DNA of 34,175 bases from a virus: positions 1 to 34,175 of IMG/VR virus record IMGVR_UViG_3300032241_000056, one strand, 5' to 3'. The notes under the pieces are model-generated. The model made no database searches. It had not been told where the DNA came from and worked only from the letters and a program-made list of their open reading frames with translations. Of this stretch, positions 21,877 through 30,747 are shown piece after piece (within the stretch, counting starts at the first letter, position 1; each line of letters starts with the position of its first letter). Made by a program: the position numbers and the translations under genes.

Positions 21877-23427
21877 TTAGAAGCTACCACCGTTAATTGT
21901 AATGCCTGTAAGGTCTATTGTCCCCCCTAAAGTCAGACTTCCAGAGGATGTGACCGTACCGCTAAGTGAAATTCCATTGACTGTTCCTGTGCCAGATACG
22001 CTTGTTACCGTGCCTTGGGGATTAGATGCTGTAGAAATAGCGGTTACACGCCCATAGGTATCTACCGTGACTACAGGAATTAAAGTGCTAGAACCTGTAG
22101 TTCCTGCTGTAACAATTCCTGATGTCAAATTAACCGTAGGAATGGAGCTTATGCCAGCTACAGTTAAAGTGCTTGAAGTAATGGATGTTACTGTGCCAGA
22201 GCCTTTATTATTGAAGGTATTCCAATCAGTAGAACTTAAATAGCCATTCGTGCTGGTTGTAGCTTGTGAAATAACTAATGGGCTTCCAGAAGTGCCTGAC
22301 CCTGATAATGGGCTACTTGCCGTTACCGATGTTAAATAACTACCTGCTGGCTGTTTGTTATTGAAGGTGTTCCAATCGGTACTGGTCAAATAACCATTGG
22401 TTGTGCTATTGGCAGCAGCCATGCTAATCGTAGGCGTAGAACCACCACTAGATACGACTGGTGCTGTACCGCTAACGCTTGTGACTGTTCCTACGCTAAT
22501 TGACCCACCTAATGCTGTTGGTGTGCCGTTAATAGTAATTGAGCTATTGCTTAATGCGCCATTAGGAATAGAGCTAAAGTTTGTGCCTACAAGGCTAGGC
22601 GCTGCGCCAGATGCTACGGATTGATTAAGGGTATATGAACCGCTTAAAGTCAGGGTATTTGTTCCGTTGTTAATTCCTGTGCCACCATAAGCGCCTGTGA
22701 TGACATTGCCATTCCATGTGCCATTGGTATATGAGCCAGCCCAAGAAAGCGTGTTGGTACTCCAGCTTGCGTTGCTTGGGGCAAAATTATGGTAATCCCA
22801 TGAACCAGCAGCAATCGAATTGCTTAATAAAATAACTTCAATATATGCGCCCGATTGGGTAGTGCATACGGTTGTGCCAGAGTTATTTTTGACGACAATC
22901 GTGCCTGAGGACTGGTTGTTATTGAATGTAAATAACGCACCATTAGGCAAAGTGGTGGCATCAGGTAACTGAATGGTCTGACCGCCAGAGCCAGTAATTG
23001 TCCAGTTTTGGACTGATGAAGCAGTTAATGTAATAGTCGTGCCACTTGCTGCTTGGCTTGTAAAACCTTCGAATAAGCAGTTAGTCGTTAGATTGCCGTT
23101 AAGGTCAAAATATGCACCTTTAGCGGCTGGCATATCGCCCCAAACCGATAATTGAGCTTCGGTAAAATTGACTAATGACCCTGCATTGCTAGACGCTAAT
23201 ACTGTTGTTCGAGCAAGATAACCCACACCACCAGTATAAGAAACAGTACCAACGCCAACTTCCCAATCGCTATAGCCATTTGCGTATATCCCGTAATAAG
23301 TAGTATTGCCATTCCCTATTGCGGAGGCAAACGATTGAAAGCCTGTTACAGCTCCATTTAGCGTTAGAGTGCCAGTACCAGTGGTATTGCTGGTTTCCTG
23401 GACTCTATCTTTAATAATTAAGGCCAT
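21877..23427 (-). CDS. Large tail fibre protein, 516 aa
   Basis: 516 residues. The start MALIIKDRVQETSNTTGTGTLTLNGAVTGFQSFASAIGNGNTTYY and the following AYLARTTVLASSNAG-like segment are typical of phage fibre N-termini. The rest is Ser/Thr/Gly/Asn-rich beta repeats, including two copies of NGYLxSTDWNTFNNK, and the protein ends INGGSF. No lyase or deacetylase motif is visible. With the S74 fibre it probably forms the host-recognition apparatus; repeats make it prone to recombination. AAGGCTAAAAC precedes the start. Confidence 0.83.
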   Translation of the reverse strand: MALIIKDRVQETSNTTGTGTLTLNGAVTGFQSFASAIGNGNTTYYGIYANGYSDWEVGVGTVSYTGGVGYLARTTVLASSNAGSLVNFTEAQLSVWGDMPAAKGAYFDLNGNLTTNCLFEGFTSQAASGTTITLTASSVQNWTITGSGGQTIQLPDATTLPNGALFTFNNNQSSGTIVVKNNSGTTVCTTQSGAYIEVILLSNSIAAGSWDYHNFAPSNASWSTNTLSWAGSYTNGTWNGNVITGAYGGTGINNGTNTLTLSGSYTLNQSVASGAAPSLVGTNFSSIPNGALSNSSITINGTPTALGGSISVGTVTSVSGTAPVVSSGGSTPTISMAAANSTTNGYLTSTDWNTFNNKQPAGSYLTSVTASSPLSGSGTSGSPLVISQATTSTNGYLSSTDWNTFNNKGSGTVTSITSSTLTVAGISSIPTVNLTSGIVTAGTTGSSTLIPVVTVDTYGRVTAISTASNPQGTVTSVSGTGTVNGISLSGTVTSSGSLTLGGTIDLTGITINGGSF

Positions 23428-23436
23428 GTTTTAGCC

Positions 23437-23841
23437 TTATTGGTTAGCTCGGACAATCGTACCAGAAGAAATGCTGACAACTTGAGTAGCATCAATAGAG
23501 GTGTTATTTAGGTTCATATCGCAACCGCTTAGTCCTACAGAGCCATCCATTACTACAGTAGTGCCGTCTGATTTAGTGATGCGGAAGAATGATGCTGTGC
23601 CTGTGCCGACTGCTGTGCCGTTAGTTACTGTTCCCAATGTAAGAGTACCATTAGAATCTGTACCAAAAGAGCCTGATACCACCAACTGCACCAATAGGGT
23701 CTGTCCGCTAATTGCTGTATTAGCATTAGCTGGCTGTGAACCAGCGTAGATATTGATGATAGAACCTGAGCCAGCATAGGTAATTAATCCCTGTTGTTGG
23801 GCATCACGAGTGCCGTTTGAATACTTTAAGTTTGATGACAT
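23437..23841 (-). CDS. Small Gly/Ser/Thr-rich virion protein, 134 aa
   Basis: 134 residues: MSSNLKYSNGTRDAQQQGLITYAGSGSIINIYAGSQPANANT..., then beta-rich LLVQLVVSGSFGTDSNGTLTLG and ...FFRITKSDGTTVVMDGSVGLSG. Similar proteins accompany portal genes in podoviruses infecting environmental bacteria. TAATG links it to the portal stop, with AAGGAG upstream. A structural role is likely but unspecified. Confidence 0.68.
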   Translation of the reverse strand: MSSNLKYSNGTRDAQQQGLITYAGSGSIINIYAGSQPANANTAISGQTLLVQLVVSGSFGTDSNGTLTLGTVTNGTAVGTGTASFFRITKSDGTTVVMDGSVGLSGCDMNLNNTSIDATQVVSISSGTIVRANQ

Positions 23842-26201
23842 TACATAACTCCTTGGATTTTACCGTCTGGGCCACGCACTACTGTTTTGGGGCGATTATG
23901 ATTACTGTTAATTGTATCAACTAAAGCCCCGATTTGATTGACCATTTCACGATTGCTATTGGTAATTGCTTGGGCGATAGGGGCTAATGGATGCTCCATA
24001 GACTGAGCCATTGCTTCTTCAGTCATGTAAGCTGTTTCGCCATTGTCATCTGCGGCAGAAATTCGAGCTACTTCAATCTTAGCGCCATTGTTAATGTGAG
24101 CTAACAACACTTGTGTATTGCGCTCCATATTCATCTTCATTTGGGCTAATTTGGCTTCCATTTCCATCTCAGCTTGGTTACGAGCTGCTTCCAATTGGAA
24201 TTTAAGCTGGTTTTCTTGGGCTTGATACTGTTGTTTAGCCTTTTCCAACTCATTTTCAGCTTGAAGCTTCTGCATTTCAAATTGAGCTTGTGCTTGTAGC
24301 TCTTGTTGCTTGGCTTGCATCTTCATTTGCTCTAATTGCATTTCTTGCTGAAGCTTTTGTTGCTCTGGAGTAGGCGGTTTAGGCTGTCCTTCCATTTTCT
24401 TGGCTTGCAGACGCAATTTATCGGCTGTTTCGTCAATTAATCCTTCTAATCCTTTGCCAGCTTTGAACGCAGTTGCAGCAAATTTGAGCATTTCCATTAA
24501 TAATGGCGCTAATTCAGGAGTTTGCGTAGCGGCAGGGACTGCTTGTTGCATAAATCCACCCATTGCTTGCAAGAATTCCATTCTGTCCTGCTTTTCCTGC
24601 ATTTCATCTTGGAAAATCATTGAGTCAGATGTGACTTCAATGCGGAAATTCTTACTAACTTCGTCTTTTAGCAATTCAATTGCTTTTGGAATCAATGCTT
24701 TATCTTCGTCTGACAACTGCATAGCACCGGAAATTTTAACAATCGTATCTTCGGTGAAATGTTTGCAGATAATCTGCGATTTAATAGCAAGCAGCGAGGT
24801 AGCGAAATCGACAACAGCGTGTTGCATAGTTTTGAGGCGACCTGCTGCATTGTTTGATTTGATGACTTGAGCGCCCAGCGTTTCATTAGGGTCAGTTTGA
24901 CCACGCTGAATGTCAGCAATTCCCATCAATTCGTAGATTTGACCCTTCACATTGTCCATTGCTTGATAGCATTGTGCTAAGGCGGCAGCAAATGGAGCAA
25001 TATCTACCAAGTCAATAGCGCCACGCATCCCTTGCTTTTCAGCAAATGCTTGCCAATTCTTGATTGGAATCAATACATTAGACTCGTTGCCTTCAGAGAA
25101 TAGGCGCTGTAATTCGGATGCAGATGCGTCATATACACCACGCACTTTCAATGCACCAATAAGACCATCAATGCGGTCACAGAGGTCATCTAACTCACGA
25201 GCTTGGTCTTGGTAGATAGTAAAGTCAGGAATTGGCTCTAAGCTATCTGTAGTCAATGTAGCGTATAAAGGCTTTGGACAAGGCCAAAAGTTCTCAAGCT
25301 CTAATGGGTCATCACGCTCATCAAGAATCTTTCCTAAAGACTTAGAAATCCACAAGACTTTTCCTGTTTCTTTGTCCCAAATCTCATAAATCATTGCCTG
25401 ATACGCTTCGTCATCATTTTTGGTGTATGACTTGCCAGTTTGCTCTGGTTTTGTATCCAATGGAATCTGCCAGCCAAGTTCTTCACCGAAACGCTCAACC
25501 AATGCGGTGCGGTTTAAATAGACTTTACGCCATACAGCAGTTACTTCTTCCCATGTTCTAGCCACAGTATGACCAAAATCACGCCAATGAACATAATCAA
25601 CTGGACAGCACTCGTATTCAATTTCCTCTTGAACTTCGCCTGGTTCATTGTCATCTTCCTCAGGTTCTTCACCTTCCATTGAAGCGCCTACATCGCCTTG
25701 ACCTTCTACATAAGTAGGGTCATAGACTTGTCCTTCATCAATCGTAGAAGTAAGCTCAAATCCATCTTCAGGTTCTTTTTCTTTGGCTGCCATGAAATGA
25801 GGCTCATAGCGCACCCATGCAGTACCACGCCCACCAAGTAAGCGGTCAGTAACGCAGTTGACCATTGCGGCTTTATAGTCACCATAATGCTCAATTTCAA
25901 ACTCTAACGCTCTTTCAAGCATCATTGAAGCTACACGCCCAATTGGGTCGTTGTCTCTAAATCTACGGCTTACATCTGGTCTTGGGAGGCGAGCAAATAT
26001 TGCTGGTGTAATGGTTTGTACATTTGACCAAAGAATATTAAAGCGAGCATTGGGATTTGTTTTATTGCGAGAATCGTCTTTATATTTCTTTAAAATCTTG
26101 TCAGCACGAGCTTCCCAGAGCTTAAAACTGCGCTCATAGGACATGATGCGGTCATACCAATCCGAGTAGGTATGCGCTACTTCGCCTCTTAATTCAGACA
26201 T
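23841..26201 (-). CDS. Portal protein
   Basis: 786 residues, the largest protein here. The N-terminal half has portal features: NILWSNVQTITPAIFARLPRPDVSRRF, ERALEFEIEHYGDY, the acidic insert EGEEPEEDDNEPGEVQEE, and VDYVHWRDFGHTVARTWEEV. The centre (DLCDRIDGLIGALKVRGVYDAS, then QIYELMGIADIQRGQTDPNETLGAQVIKSN) is the clip/stem region. A long Gln-rich coiled coil (about residues 620-700) and a tail follow, matching the barrel extension of podovirus portals such as P22. Twelve copies would form the DNA-entry ring and work with the terminase encoded upstream. Confidence 0.9.
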   Translation of the reverse strand: MSELRGEVAHTYSDWYDRIMSYERSFKLWEARADKILKKYKDDSRNKTNPNARFNILWSNVQTITPAIFARLPRPDVSRRFRDNDPIGRVASMMLERALEFEIEHYGDYKAAMVNCVTDRLLGGRGTAWVRYEPHFMAAKEKEPEDGFELTSTIDEGQVYDPTYVEGQGDVGASMEGEEPEEDDNEPGEVQEEIEYECCPVDYVHWRDFGHTVARTWEEVTAVWRKVYLNRTALVERFGEELGWQIPLDTKPEQTGKSYTKNDDEAYQAMIYEIWDKETGKVLWISKSLGKILDERDDPLELENFWPCPKPLYATLTTDSLEPIPDFTIYQDQARELDDLCDRIDGLIGALKVRGVYDASASELQRLFSEGNESNVLIPIKNWQAFAEKQGMRGAIDLVDIAPFAAALAQCYQAMDNVKGQIYELMGIADIQRGQTDPNETLGAQVIKSNNAAGRLKTMQHAVVDFATSLLAIKSQIICKHFTEDTIVKISGAMQLSDEDKALIPKAIELLKDEVSKNFRIEVTSDSMIFQDEMQEKQDRMEFLQAMGGFMQQAVPAATQTPELAPLLMEMLKFAATAFKAGKGLEGLIDETADKLRLQAKKMEGQPKPPTPEQQKLQQEMQLEQMKMQAKQQELQAQAQFEMQKLQAENELEKAKQQYQAQENQLKFQLEAARNQAEMEMEAKLAQMKMNMERNTQVLLAHINNGAKIEVARISAADDNGETAYMTEEAMAQSMEHPLAPIAQAITNSNREMVNQIGALVDTINSNHNRPKTVVRGPDGKIQGVM

Positions 26202-26209
26202 AGAAAGCC

Positions 26210-26512
26210 TTATGAGAAGTTGCCGATTACTATTGCGCTAACGCCAGCGCCTGTTGTTACTTTCCAAGCGCCATTTAATGATTGAGCTTCGATGGTAAGA
26301 GAATACACGCCTACAGGTGCGCTAGGAGGCACTAATGAATAAGATGTGCTTCCATCAGTAATGCTTAAAGAGCTAGTTGCAGATGTAATGACAGTGGCTA
26401 CAACTCGTACCAATGTGTCACCAATTGCGCCAGTATTGCCCATTACTTGAGCAGTCGTTGATGGGGCTACATATTCGTATGTTGTGCCGAATGGTTGTTG
26501 TACGCCTGACAT
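26210..26512 (-). CDS. Small beta-rich protein between terminase and portal
   Basis: 100 residues, Ser/Thr/Val-rich with predicted beta strands (VRVVATVITSATSSLSITDGSTSYSLVPPSAPVGVYSLTIEAQSL) and almost no charge. It has a strong AGGAGAATTTAA site and sits between the terminase and portal. It could be a decoration or head-surface protein. No family is recognised. Confidence 0.66.
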   Translation of the reverse strand: MSGVQQPFGTTYEYVAPSTTAQVMGNTGAIGDTLVRVVATVITSATSSLSITDGSTSYSLVPPSAPVGVYSLTIEAQSLNGAWKVTTGAGVSAIVIGNFS

Positions 26513-27859
26513 TTAAATTCTCCTATTATTGGGCTGATTCTTAATTGCCCACATTTCGTTCAATGTTACATCTGTTTCACCTACAAACAAACCTTTAATA
26601 GGCTCATCTTTGGTCAAAATCTTTTCTTCACTTCTCCAGGCCACCGCAGCCATTCGATATGCGTCAGCAGCATGAGATGTCCAATCATGCCTAGGCTTGT
26701 CTCGAAAGACTTTTCTATCATCGTCATACTCTCTTTGATACTGTCTAAGACTTTCGATTCCATCATTACACCTTTCTGCGTCAAACCAAGACCTCATCAA
26801 TGCCATACGACTTGCTTGAATTCCGTCTTGAAGTGACAAATTTGGCACTATTTTCATAGATTCTAACGGAATTTTAGCAGAAAGTTGCTCAATTATTGAT
26901 TTTCCTCCAGATGCTAGAGTTTTTGCACGAGCATCATGCGGCAAATAATGGATACCATATTCATAACCAAATTCAGATTGCTTGGATTGAATCAATCCGG
27001 TGTAAAAAGATACAGGTTGTCCATTACTTCCATGATAGTCAAGAAAGCGCAACTCGCCTCTGACAACTTGCCACCACCAAATTGAAGTATCGTCACTGTA
27101 CCCCAAGTCCCAGCTAGTATTAACCCTATACATTGGGTCATATTCCACTTTGGTTACTCTGCCAAGGTCTGTAAGCTGACGCATCTCTTTACCATAATAC
27201 GCACCAATAATAGCTGATTCAAAGTCGCACTCAAACTCTTGCAGATATTGGTCTTGGCTCATCATCTTGGCTGCATCATCCAATTCTTCTTGGGCGAGAA
27301 GGCCAGTCTGACTAGCTCTTAATGTCTTTGCATACCATTTAGGGTCGTTTAAAGCGTTGTTATAGACCTCCCAGAAGCCATTATGACCCTTAGGTGTACC
27401 AATGAATACAGCCCATCCTATTCGGTCAGCCAATAAAGGTCGGATAATTTCACCCCATATACGAGGGCGCATATCAGCATACTCATCAAGCACAATGCCA
27501 TCCAAATATAATCCCCGTAAAGCGTCAGGATTATCTGCGCCAAAGAGCCTGATTCTAGCTCCATTGATGAGTTCGACCCACAATTCTGATTGATTTGCTT
27601 TGGCAAGGACTGGCTGACTGAACCTAAGAAGATAGTCCCAAGCAATGTTTTTAGCTTGACTATAGTAAGGGGCAACATACGCATATCGACCATCCTCTTT
27701 GCCTTCGATGATTGCTTTGTATATCAAATCGTTAATACAAGATACTGTTTTACCACAGCGTCTATGCGCTACGATGACAGCCCAGCGTTGTTGCCTATCG
27801 TGGAAATCCTCAAATACAGCTCTAGGCTTGTATTCAAGCTCTATCTCTATTTCTTCCAA
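26513..27859 (-). CDS. Terminase large subunit (packaging ATPase/nuclease)
   Basis: 448 residues. The ATPase half has Walker A AHRRCGKT (Lys37), Walker B IVLDEYAD (Asp125, Glu126) and coupling motif GTP (154-156). The C-terminal RNase H-like nuclease half begins at SWDLGYSDDTSIWWW (Asp251), with a later acidic position in the HDWTSHAADAYRMAAVAW segment. It drives DNA into the prohead through the portal and cuts the concatemer. It overlaps the small-subunit gene by 13 bases. The packaging mode (headful or site-specific) cannot be read directly, but a circularly permuted assembly would fit headful. Confidence 0.95.
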   Translation of the reverse strand: MEEIEIELEYKPRAVFEDFHDRQQRWAVIVAHRRCGKTVSCINDLIYKAIIEGKEDGRYAYVAPYYSQAKNIAWDYLLRFSQPVLAKANQSELWVELINGARIRLFGADNPDALRGLYLDGIVLDEYADMRPRIWGEIIRPLLADRIGWAVFIGTPKGHNGFWEVYNNALNDPKWYAKTLRASQTGLLAQEELDDAAKMMSQDQYLQEFECDFESAIIGAYYGKEMRQLTDLGRVTKVEYDPMYRVNTSWDLGYSDDTSIWWWQVVRGELRFLDYHGSNGQPVSFYTGLIQSKQSEFGYEYGIHYLPHDARAKTLASGGKSIIEQLSAKIPLESMKIVPNLSLQDGIQASRMALMRSWFDAERCNDGIESLRQYQREYDDDRKVFRDKPRHDWTSHAADAYRMAAVAWRSEEKILTKDEPIKGLFVGETDVTLNEMWAIKNQPNNRRI

Positions 27860-28176
27860 GAGATAACCATCCTTTGAGGTGCTTTCTCATCTCCAACCAC
27901 TTCAGTACGAGCTAATTTAGGTACTGCGTATTCAACCATGTTTTGAACGATGTCACAGGCTTTACCAGGATTAGGCAAAACAATGTACTTTCCAGTCTCA
28001 TCATCCATAATGCCATCAGCGGTGTTTTGAAGCCATGTTTGCAAATAGGGTAGGTTAGCATCAAGCAAAGCTTTAACAGCCTCACGAGCTTCTTTAGTAG
28101 CTTTATTAGGCGTTCCTTTAGGCCTTCCAGCTCTATTAAGGTTAGCTTCTACAGATTTCGATACTTTATTAGTCAT
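27847..28176 (-). CDS. Terminase small subunit
   Basis: 109 residues. The N-terminal LNRAGRPKGTPNKATKEAREAVKALLDANLPYLQTWLQN is a Lys/Arg-rich start plus a helical region common to phage small terminases and their relatives. The centre includes PGKACDIVQNMVEYAVPKLARTEV. It recognises phage DNA and loads the large subunit, whose gene it overlaps by 13 bases. The domain is short, and the helix-turn-helix is inferred, not clearly visible. Confidence 0.75.
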   Translation of the reverse strand: MTNKVSKSVEANLNRAGRPKGTPNKATKEAREAVKALLDANLPYLQTWLQNTADGIMDDETGKYIVLPNPGKACDIVQNMVEYAVPKLARTEVVGDEKAPQRMVISWKK

Positions 28177-28222
28177 ATAAACTCAAGTGGTTGATTTATA
28201 AGGCTTTATTGTAATGCAAAAT

Positions 28223-28372
28223 TTAGAACGGGTCTTTTACAACTTTACTCATTTCTTTGGCAAGGATTTCTCTGCGCTTATTGCGTTTAGCTTGGTTCTT
28301 TTCAAGAGTTGATTCTTTATGCTCTCGCAATAAAGCATCTTTTTGCTTGTATTCGTGTTTCATGTGTTTCAT
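28223..28372 (-). CDS. Small highly charged protein, 49 aa
   Basis: A 49-residue reading frame, MKHMKHEYKQKDALLREHKE...EKNQAKRNKRREILAKEMSKVVKDPF, mostly one charged helix. Its start overlaps the upstream stop as TAATG (28372), which supports translation. It belongs to a run of three small Lys/Glu-rich proteins upstream of the terminase genes. No function is recognised. A 46-base untranslated gap separates it from the small terminase. Confidence 0.6.
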   Translation of the reverse strand: MKHMKHEYKQKDALLREHKESTLEKNQAKRNKRREILAKEMSKVVKDPF

Positions 28373-28593
28373 TATTCACGCTCTTTAGCAATTCTTGCTT
28401 CTACTTTGGCTTTTGCGGATTTTTTTATTGACTTTTGGTCAGCTTCAGCAGAAGTAGTCTGATAGTTTTCATGCTTGTCGTAAGCTGCTTTAATAGCTTC
28501 TTTACGCTTTTTAGCTTTCATAACAGCAGATTCAAACGATTTACCGTCTTTTTCTTCAACCATCATGTCTTTTTTGTTCATTGCTTTAGGCAT
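28372..28593 (-). CDS. Small Lys/Glu/Ala-rich protein, 73 aa
   Basis: 73 residues, MPKAMNKKDMMVEEKDGKSFESAVMKAKKRKEAIKAAYDKHENYQ..., dominated by Lys, Glu and Ala and almost certainly helical. It lies between two other charged small proteins, overlaps the gene after it by one base (TAATG), and starts two bases after the gene before. Such proteins are frequent beside terminase genes in environmental phages. Function unknown. Confidence 0.65.
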   Translation of the reverse strand: MPKAMNKKDMMVEEKDGKSFESAVMKAKKRKEAIKAAYDKHENYQTTSAEADQKSIKKSAKAKVEARIAKERE

Positions 28594-28594
28594 A

Positions 28595-28771
28595 CTATGC
28601 TTTCATGTGTTTTTTGAGGGACATTTCAAGCACATCTCTGCGCTTTTTCTTTGTTTTGCCAGCTTCAGACATGGCAATTGCTACCGCTTGAGCTTCTGGG
28701 CGACCATTTTTTCGCTCAGTTGCTATGTTAGATGATATTACTGCTTCGCTTTTGCCTTTTTTGAGTGGCAT
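28595..28771 (-). CDS. MPLKKGKS-type small phage protein, 58 aa
   Basis: I chose the start at 28771, with AGGAGA 6 bases upstream. The product begins [43 protein letters not shown]. This KKGKSxxxISxNIxxExxxGxPxxQAVAIAxxxAGK pattern is a widespread short phage protein of unknown function, often located near terminase or portal genes. It is strongly basic at both ends and might contact DNA. Confidence 0.75.
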   Translation of the reverse strand: MPLKKGKSEAVISSNIATERKNGRPEAQAVAIAMSEAGKTKKKRRDVLEMSLKKHMKA

Positions 28772-28772
28772 A

Positions 28773-29069
28773 TCAATTCTCCTGTTCAACCAATTTTAGC
28801 ACTTCTATTGCTTCTTGCACAGAATTTACTCGGTGTAAATGTCCGCCTTTCCAGCCAGCAAATAATTTGATTTGCAAAGGGGTTAATAGTTTATCTGCGC
28901 CATCTTTAACTTCCATTAAAATGGTTTGGTCTGCATAACATACCAATAAATCCGGTATTCCGCCTCCAACTGTGTGCAAAAGAAACACATCTGCACCATA
29001 ATCTCGTAGTGCTTTTACAACAGATGCTTGATTTTTATCAACTTTTTTGGCGTAAGTCATATTTTGCAT
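28773..29069 (-). CDS. VRR-NUC domain nuclease
   Basis: 98 residues. The sequence [24 protein letters not shown] has the PD-(D/E)XK core: Asp40, then Glu53-Val-Lys55, with a Gln in the following LTPLQIKLF helix. This minimal VRR-NUC layout occurs in phage Holliday-junction or flap-type nucleases. It opens the long leftward late block just upstream of the terminase set, where branch removal before packaging would help. The start may be ATG at 29069 or 29060; neither has a clear ribosome site. A TATAAT box lies about 20 bases upstream. Confidence 0.82.
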   Translation of the reverse strand: MQNMTYAKKVDKNQASVVKALRDYGADVFLLHTVGGGIPDLLVCYADQTILMEVKDGADKLLTPLQIKLFAGWKGGHLHRVNSVQEAIEVLKLVEQEN

Positions 29070-29087
29070 TAGTATTTAATAACTTTG

Positions 29088-29093
29088 ATTATA
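29088..29093 (-). promoter_or_regulatory. Candidate -10 box for the late block
   Basis: On the minus strand TATAAT (29093-29088) is a perfect -10 consensus 19 bases before the nuclease start. No good -35 is seen 16-18 bases upstream (ATAAGA), so an activator may be needed, or this is chance. It lies in the only 34-base gap between the two divergent units. Confidence 0.3.
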
Positions 29094-29103
29094 GGGGAAT
29101 TTG

Positions 29104-30063
29104 ATGGAGTCTTATTATCTAACTGATGAAGAATGGATTGCCAAATGGAGAGAATGTAATTCGGCAATTGTAATGTCTCAAAAGACTGGGATATCAGAGC
29201 GTTCAATATATAACCGTAGGCGCTCATTAGAATCAAGATATAAGATTTCATTACCTTCATTAGATGACCAAAGATTTGACCCTGTAAAGAAAATTGCTCA
29301 AACTACAGGGCATACTCGTAGAGGGATGGATATAGAAAAAGGCAGAGTAATTGTATTTTCGGATGCTCACTTTTGGCCTGATGAGACTACAACAGCGTTT
29401 AAAGCCCTTTTGGAAATGATAAAGGAGTTTAGACCTACTGCCATCGTTTGTAATGGGGATGCACTGGATGGCGCAAATTTGAGCAGATTTCCTAGGCAGG
29501 ATTGGAATAAAGTTCCAAGCGTAAAAGAAGAATTAGATGCTTGCCAATATTATTTAGGGGAAATTGAAGCTGTAGCCAAAGGTGCTAAATTGTTTTGGCC
29601 TATGGGAAACCATGACCAAAGGCTAGAAATGACCATTATTGCCAATCTTCCTTCATTTGAAGGTGTGCGTGGCACTTCATTGCGTGATTACTTTCCTATG
29701 TGGCAGCCATGCTGGTCTTTTTGGGTAAATGAGGACACTTGCATTAAACATCGTTGGAAAGGTGGCTGGACAGGGGGTAGGAATAACGCAGTCAATTCTG
29801 GTGTAAATATGATTACAGGCCATACCCATGTGCTTTCGTCTATTCCTTACAATGATTACAACGGCACTCGTTGGGGAGTCCAAACGGGCACTTTAGCCGA
29901 CCCTAATGGGCAGCAATTCGCATATACTGAAGATACCCCTAAAGATTGGAATTCAGGGTTTGTTATGCTTACTTTTGACCGCAGCAAACTACTTCAGCCT
30001 GAGATTATCAGAGTGCATGGAGAAGATGAAGTGGACTTTAGAGGAAAGATTCATAAGGTATGA
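29104..30063 (+). CDS. HTH-metallophosphoesterase fusion protein
   Basis: ATG at 29104 has AGGGGAA 6 bases upstream; the TTG at 29101 does not. The product is 319 residues. Residues about 9-47 form a helix-turn-helix (EEWIAKWRECNSAIVMSQKTGISERSIYNRRRSL). From about 80 a calcineurin-like phosphoesterase follows with FSDAHFW (Asp87, His89), CNGDALDG (Asp119), MGNHDQR (Asn169, His170), a later KHRWKGG His and GHTH, so all metal-site motifs are present. It should hydrolyse phosphoester bonds, possibly in nucleic acid, with the HTH guiding binding. The substrate is unknown. It is coupled to the SprT-like gene by ATGA. Confidence 0.85.
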   Translation: MESYYLTDEEWIAKWRECNSAIVMSQKTGISERSIYNRRRSLESRYKISLPSLDDQRFDPVKKIAQTTGHTRRGMDIEKGRVIVFSDAHFWPDETTTAFKALLEMIKEFRPTAIVCNGDALDGANLSRFPRQDWNKVPSVKEELDACQYYLGEIEAVAKGAKLFWPMGNHDQRLEMTIIANLPSFEGVRGTSLRDYFPMWQPCWSFWVNEDTCIKHRWKGGWTGGRNNAVNSGVNMITGHTHVLSSIPYNDYNGTRWGVQTGTLADPNGQQFAYTEDTPKDWNSGFVMLTFDRSKLLQPEIIRVHGEDEVDFRGKIHKV

Positions 30064-30407
30064 AATTAACTCCAGCTATTCTTAAAAATTTATACAGTGC
30101 TATTTACTGTATGAAGCCTTTTGATAGATGGAATATGCCGTTGCCAGAAGAAATTTGTTTTATTGTGGACAAAGACCCAGCTTTGATGGGTTCTTATTTA
30201 TACGATGATGGTAGTAAATACGAGCATACGATTACTATTTCGGCTGCTCGTTGTGGTCATTTGGATACAGTGATTCGGGTTCTTTGCCATGAGTGCATCC
30301 ACATGAGTAGGCACAAAACTTCAAAATGGACTCACCACGATAAGGACTTTCGTAATAGAGCGCACCGAATTTCGTCTGAATTAGGTTTTGACCCGCTTGA
30401 GTTATAG
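30060..30407 (+). CDS. SprT-like zinc metalloprotease
   Basis: 115 residues with VIRVLCHECIHMSRH, the HExxH zinc site (His77, Glu78, His81). WTHHDKDFRNRAHRI follows and can give the third zinc ligand, as in SprT/Wss1-type domains. Phage SprT-like proteins are common, but their targets are poorly known; cellular relatives cut proteins bound or crosslinked to DNA. The start overlaps the phosphoesterase stop as ATGA. It is the last gene of the rightward island; 61 bases separate it from the convergent Ref-type gene. Confidence 0.83.
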   Translation: MKLTPAILKNLYSAIYCMKPFDRWNMPLPEEICFIVDKDPALMGSYLYDDGSKYEHTITISAARCGHLDTVIRVLCHECIHMSRHKTSKWTHHDKDFRNRAHRISSELGFDPLEL

Positions 30408-30468
30408 GTGTATCCATATTGCTATTATAGGCAATAAAATAACTAAAACACCAAAATATAACAATAAA

Positions 30469-30747
30469 TCATTCATTGATTAGCTCCAAGGTTTGCTCAA
30501 GTAGCTGTTCTTCAGATATCCCATATTCCCGCTCAAATCGCTTGCGCCCCATTCCATGAATTGAGGTATTTGAGCCTCGATGATGGTAGGGGCAAAGCGG
30601 AATGACAGGTGCTTGAGTGCGAGGGATATTACCTCGTCTAATGTGATGGAGTTCTGCTGGCGTTCCTTCGTTGCCTTGATGCCGACATAATGAGCATCCC
30701 AGTTCAGCAACTTTTCTGTAGTGTTCTTTTTCATTTTTTGTCACCAT
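30469..30747 (-). CDS. Ref-type HNH nuclease
   Basis: I chose ATG at 30747 (MVTKNEKEHYRKVAELGCSLCRH); the frame also allows a start at 30792. The product of about 92 residues has GCSLC (zinc Cys pair), ELHHIRRG (HNH His pair) and PLCPYHHRGSNTSIHGMGRKRFEREYGIS. That order matches the C-terminal domain of phage P1 Ref, a RecA-dependent nuclease. The P1 N-terminal basic extension is absent. It is the last gene of the leftward early operon. It may nick single-strand or D-loop DNA during recombination. Confidence 0.82.
   Translation of the reverse strand: MVTKNEKEHYRKVAELGCSLCRHQGNEGTPAELHHIRRGNIPRTQAPVIPLCPYHHRGSNTSIHGMGRKRFEREYGISEEQLLEQTLELINE

Noticed and set aside
24400-24870. 156-codon plus-strand frame
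   Set aside because: Antisense to the portal gene, with no ribosome site or recognised domain.
30408-30468. ATTGC...GCAAT hairpin as a bidirectional terminator between convergent genes
   Set aside because: The stem is only about 5-6 bp and no T run follows on either strand, so it is too weak to call.
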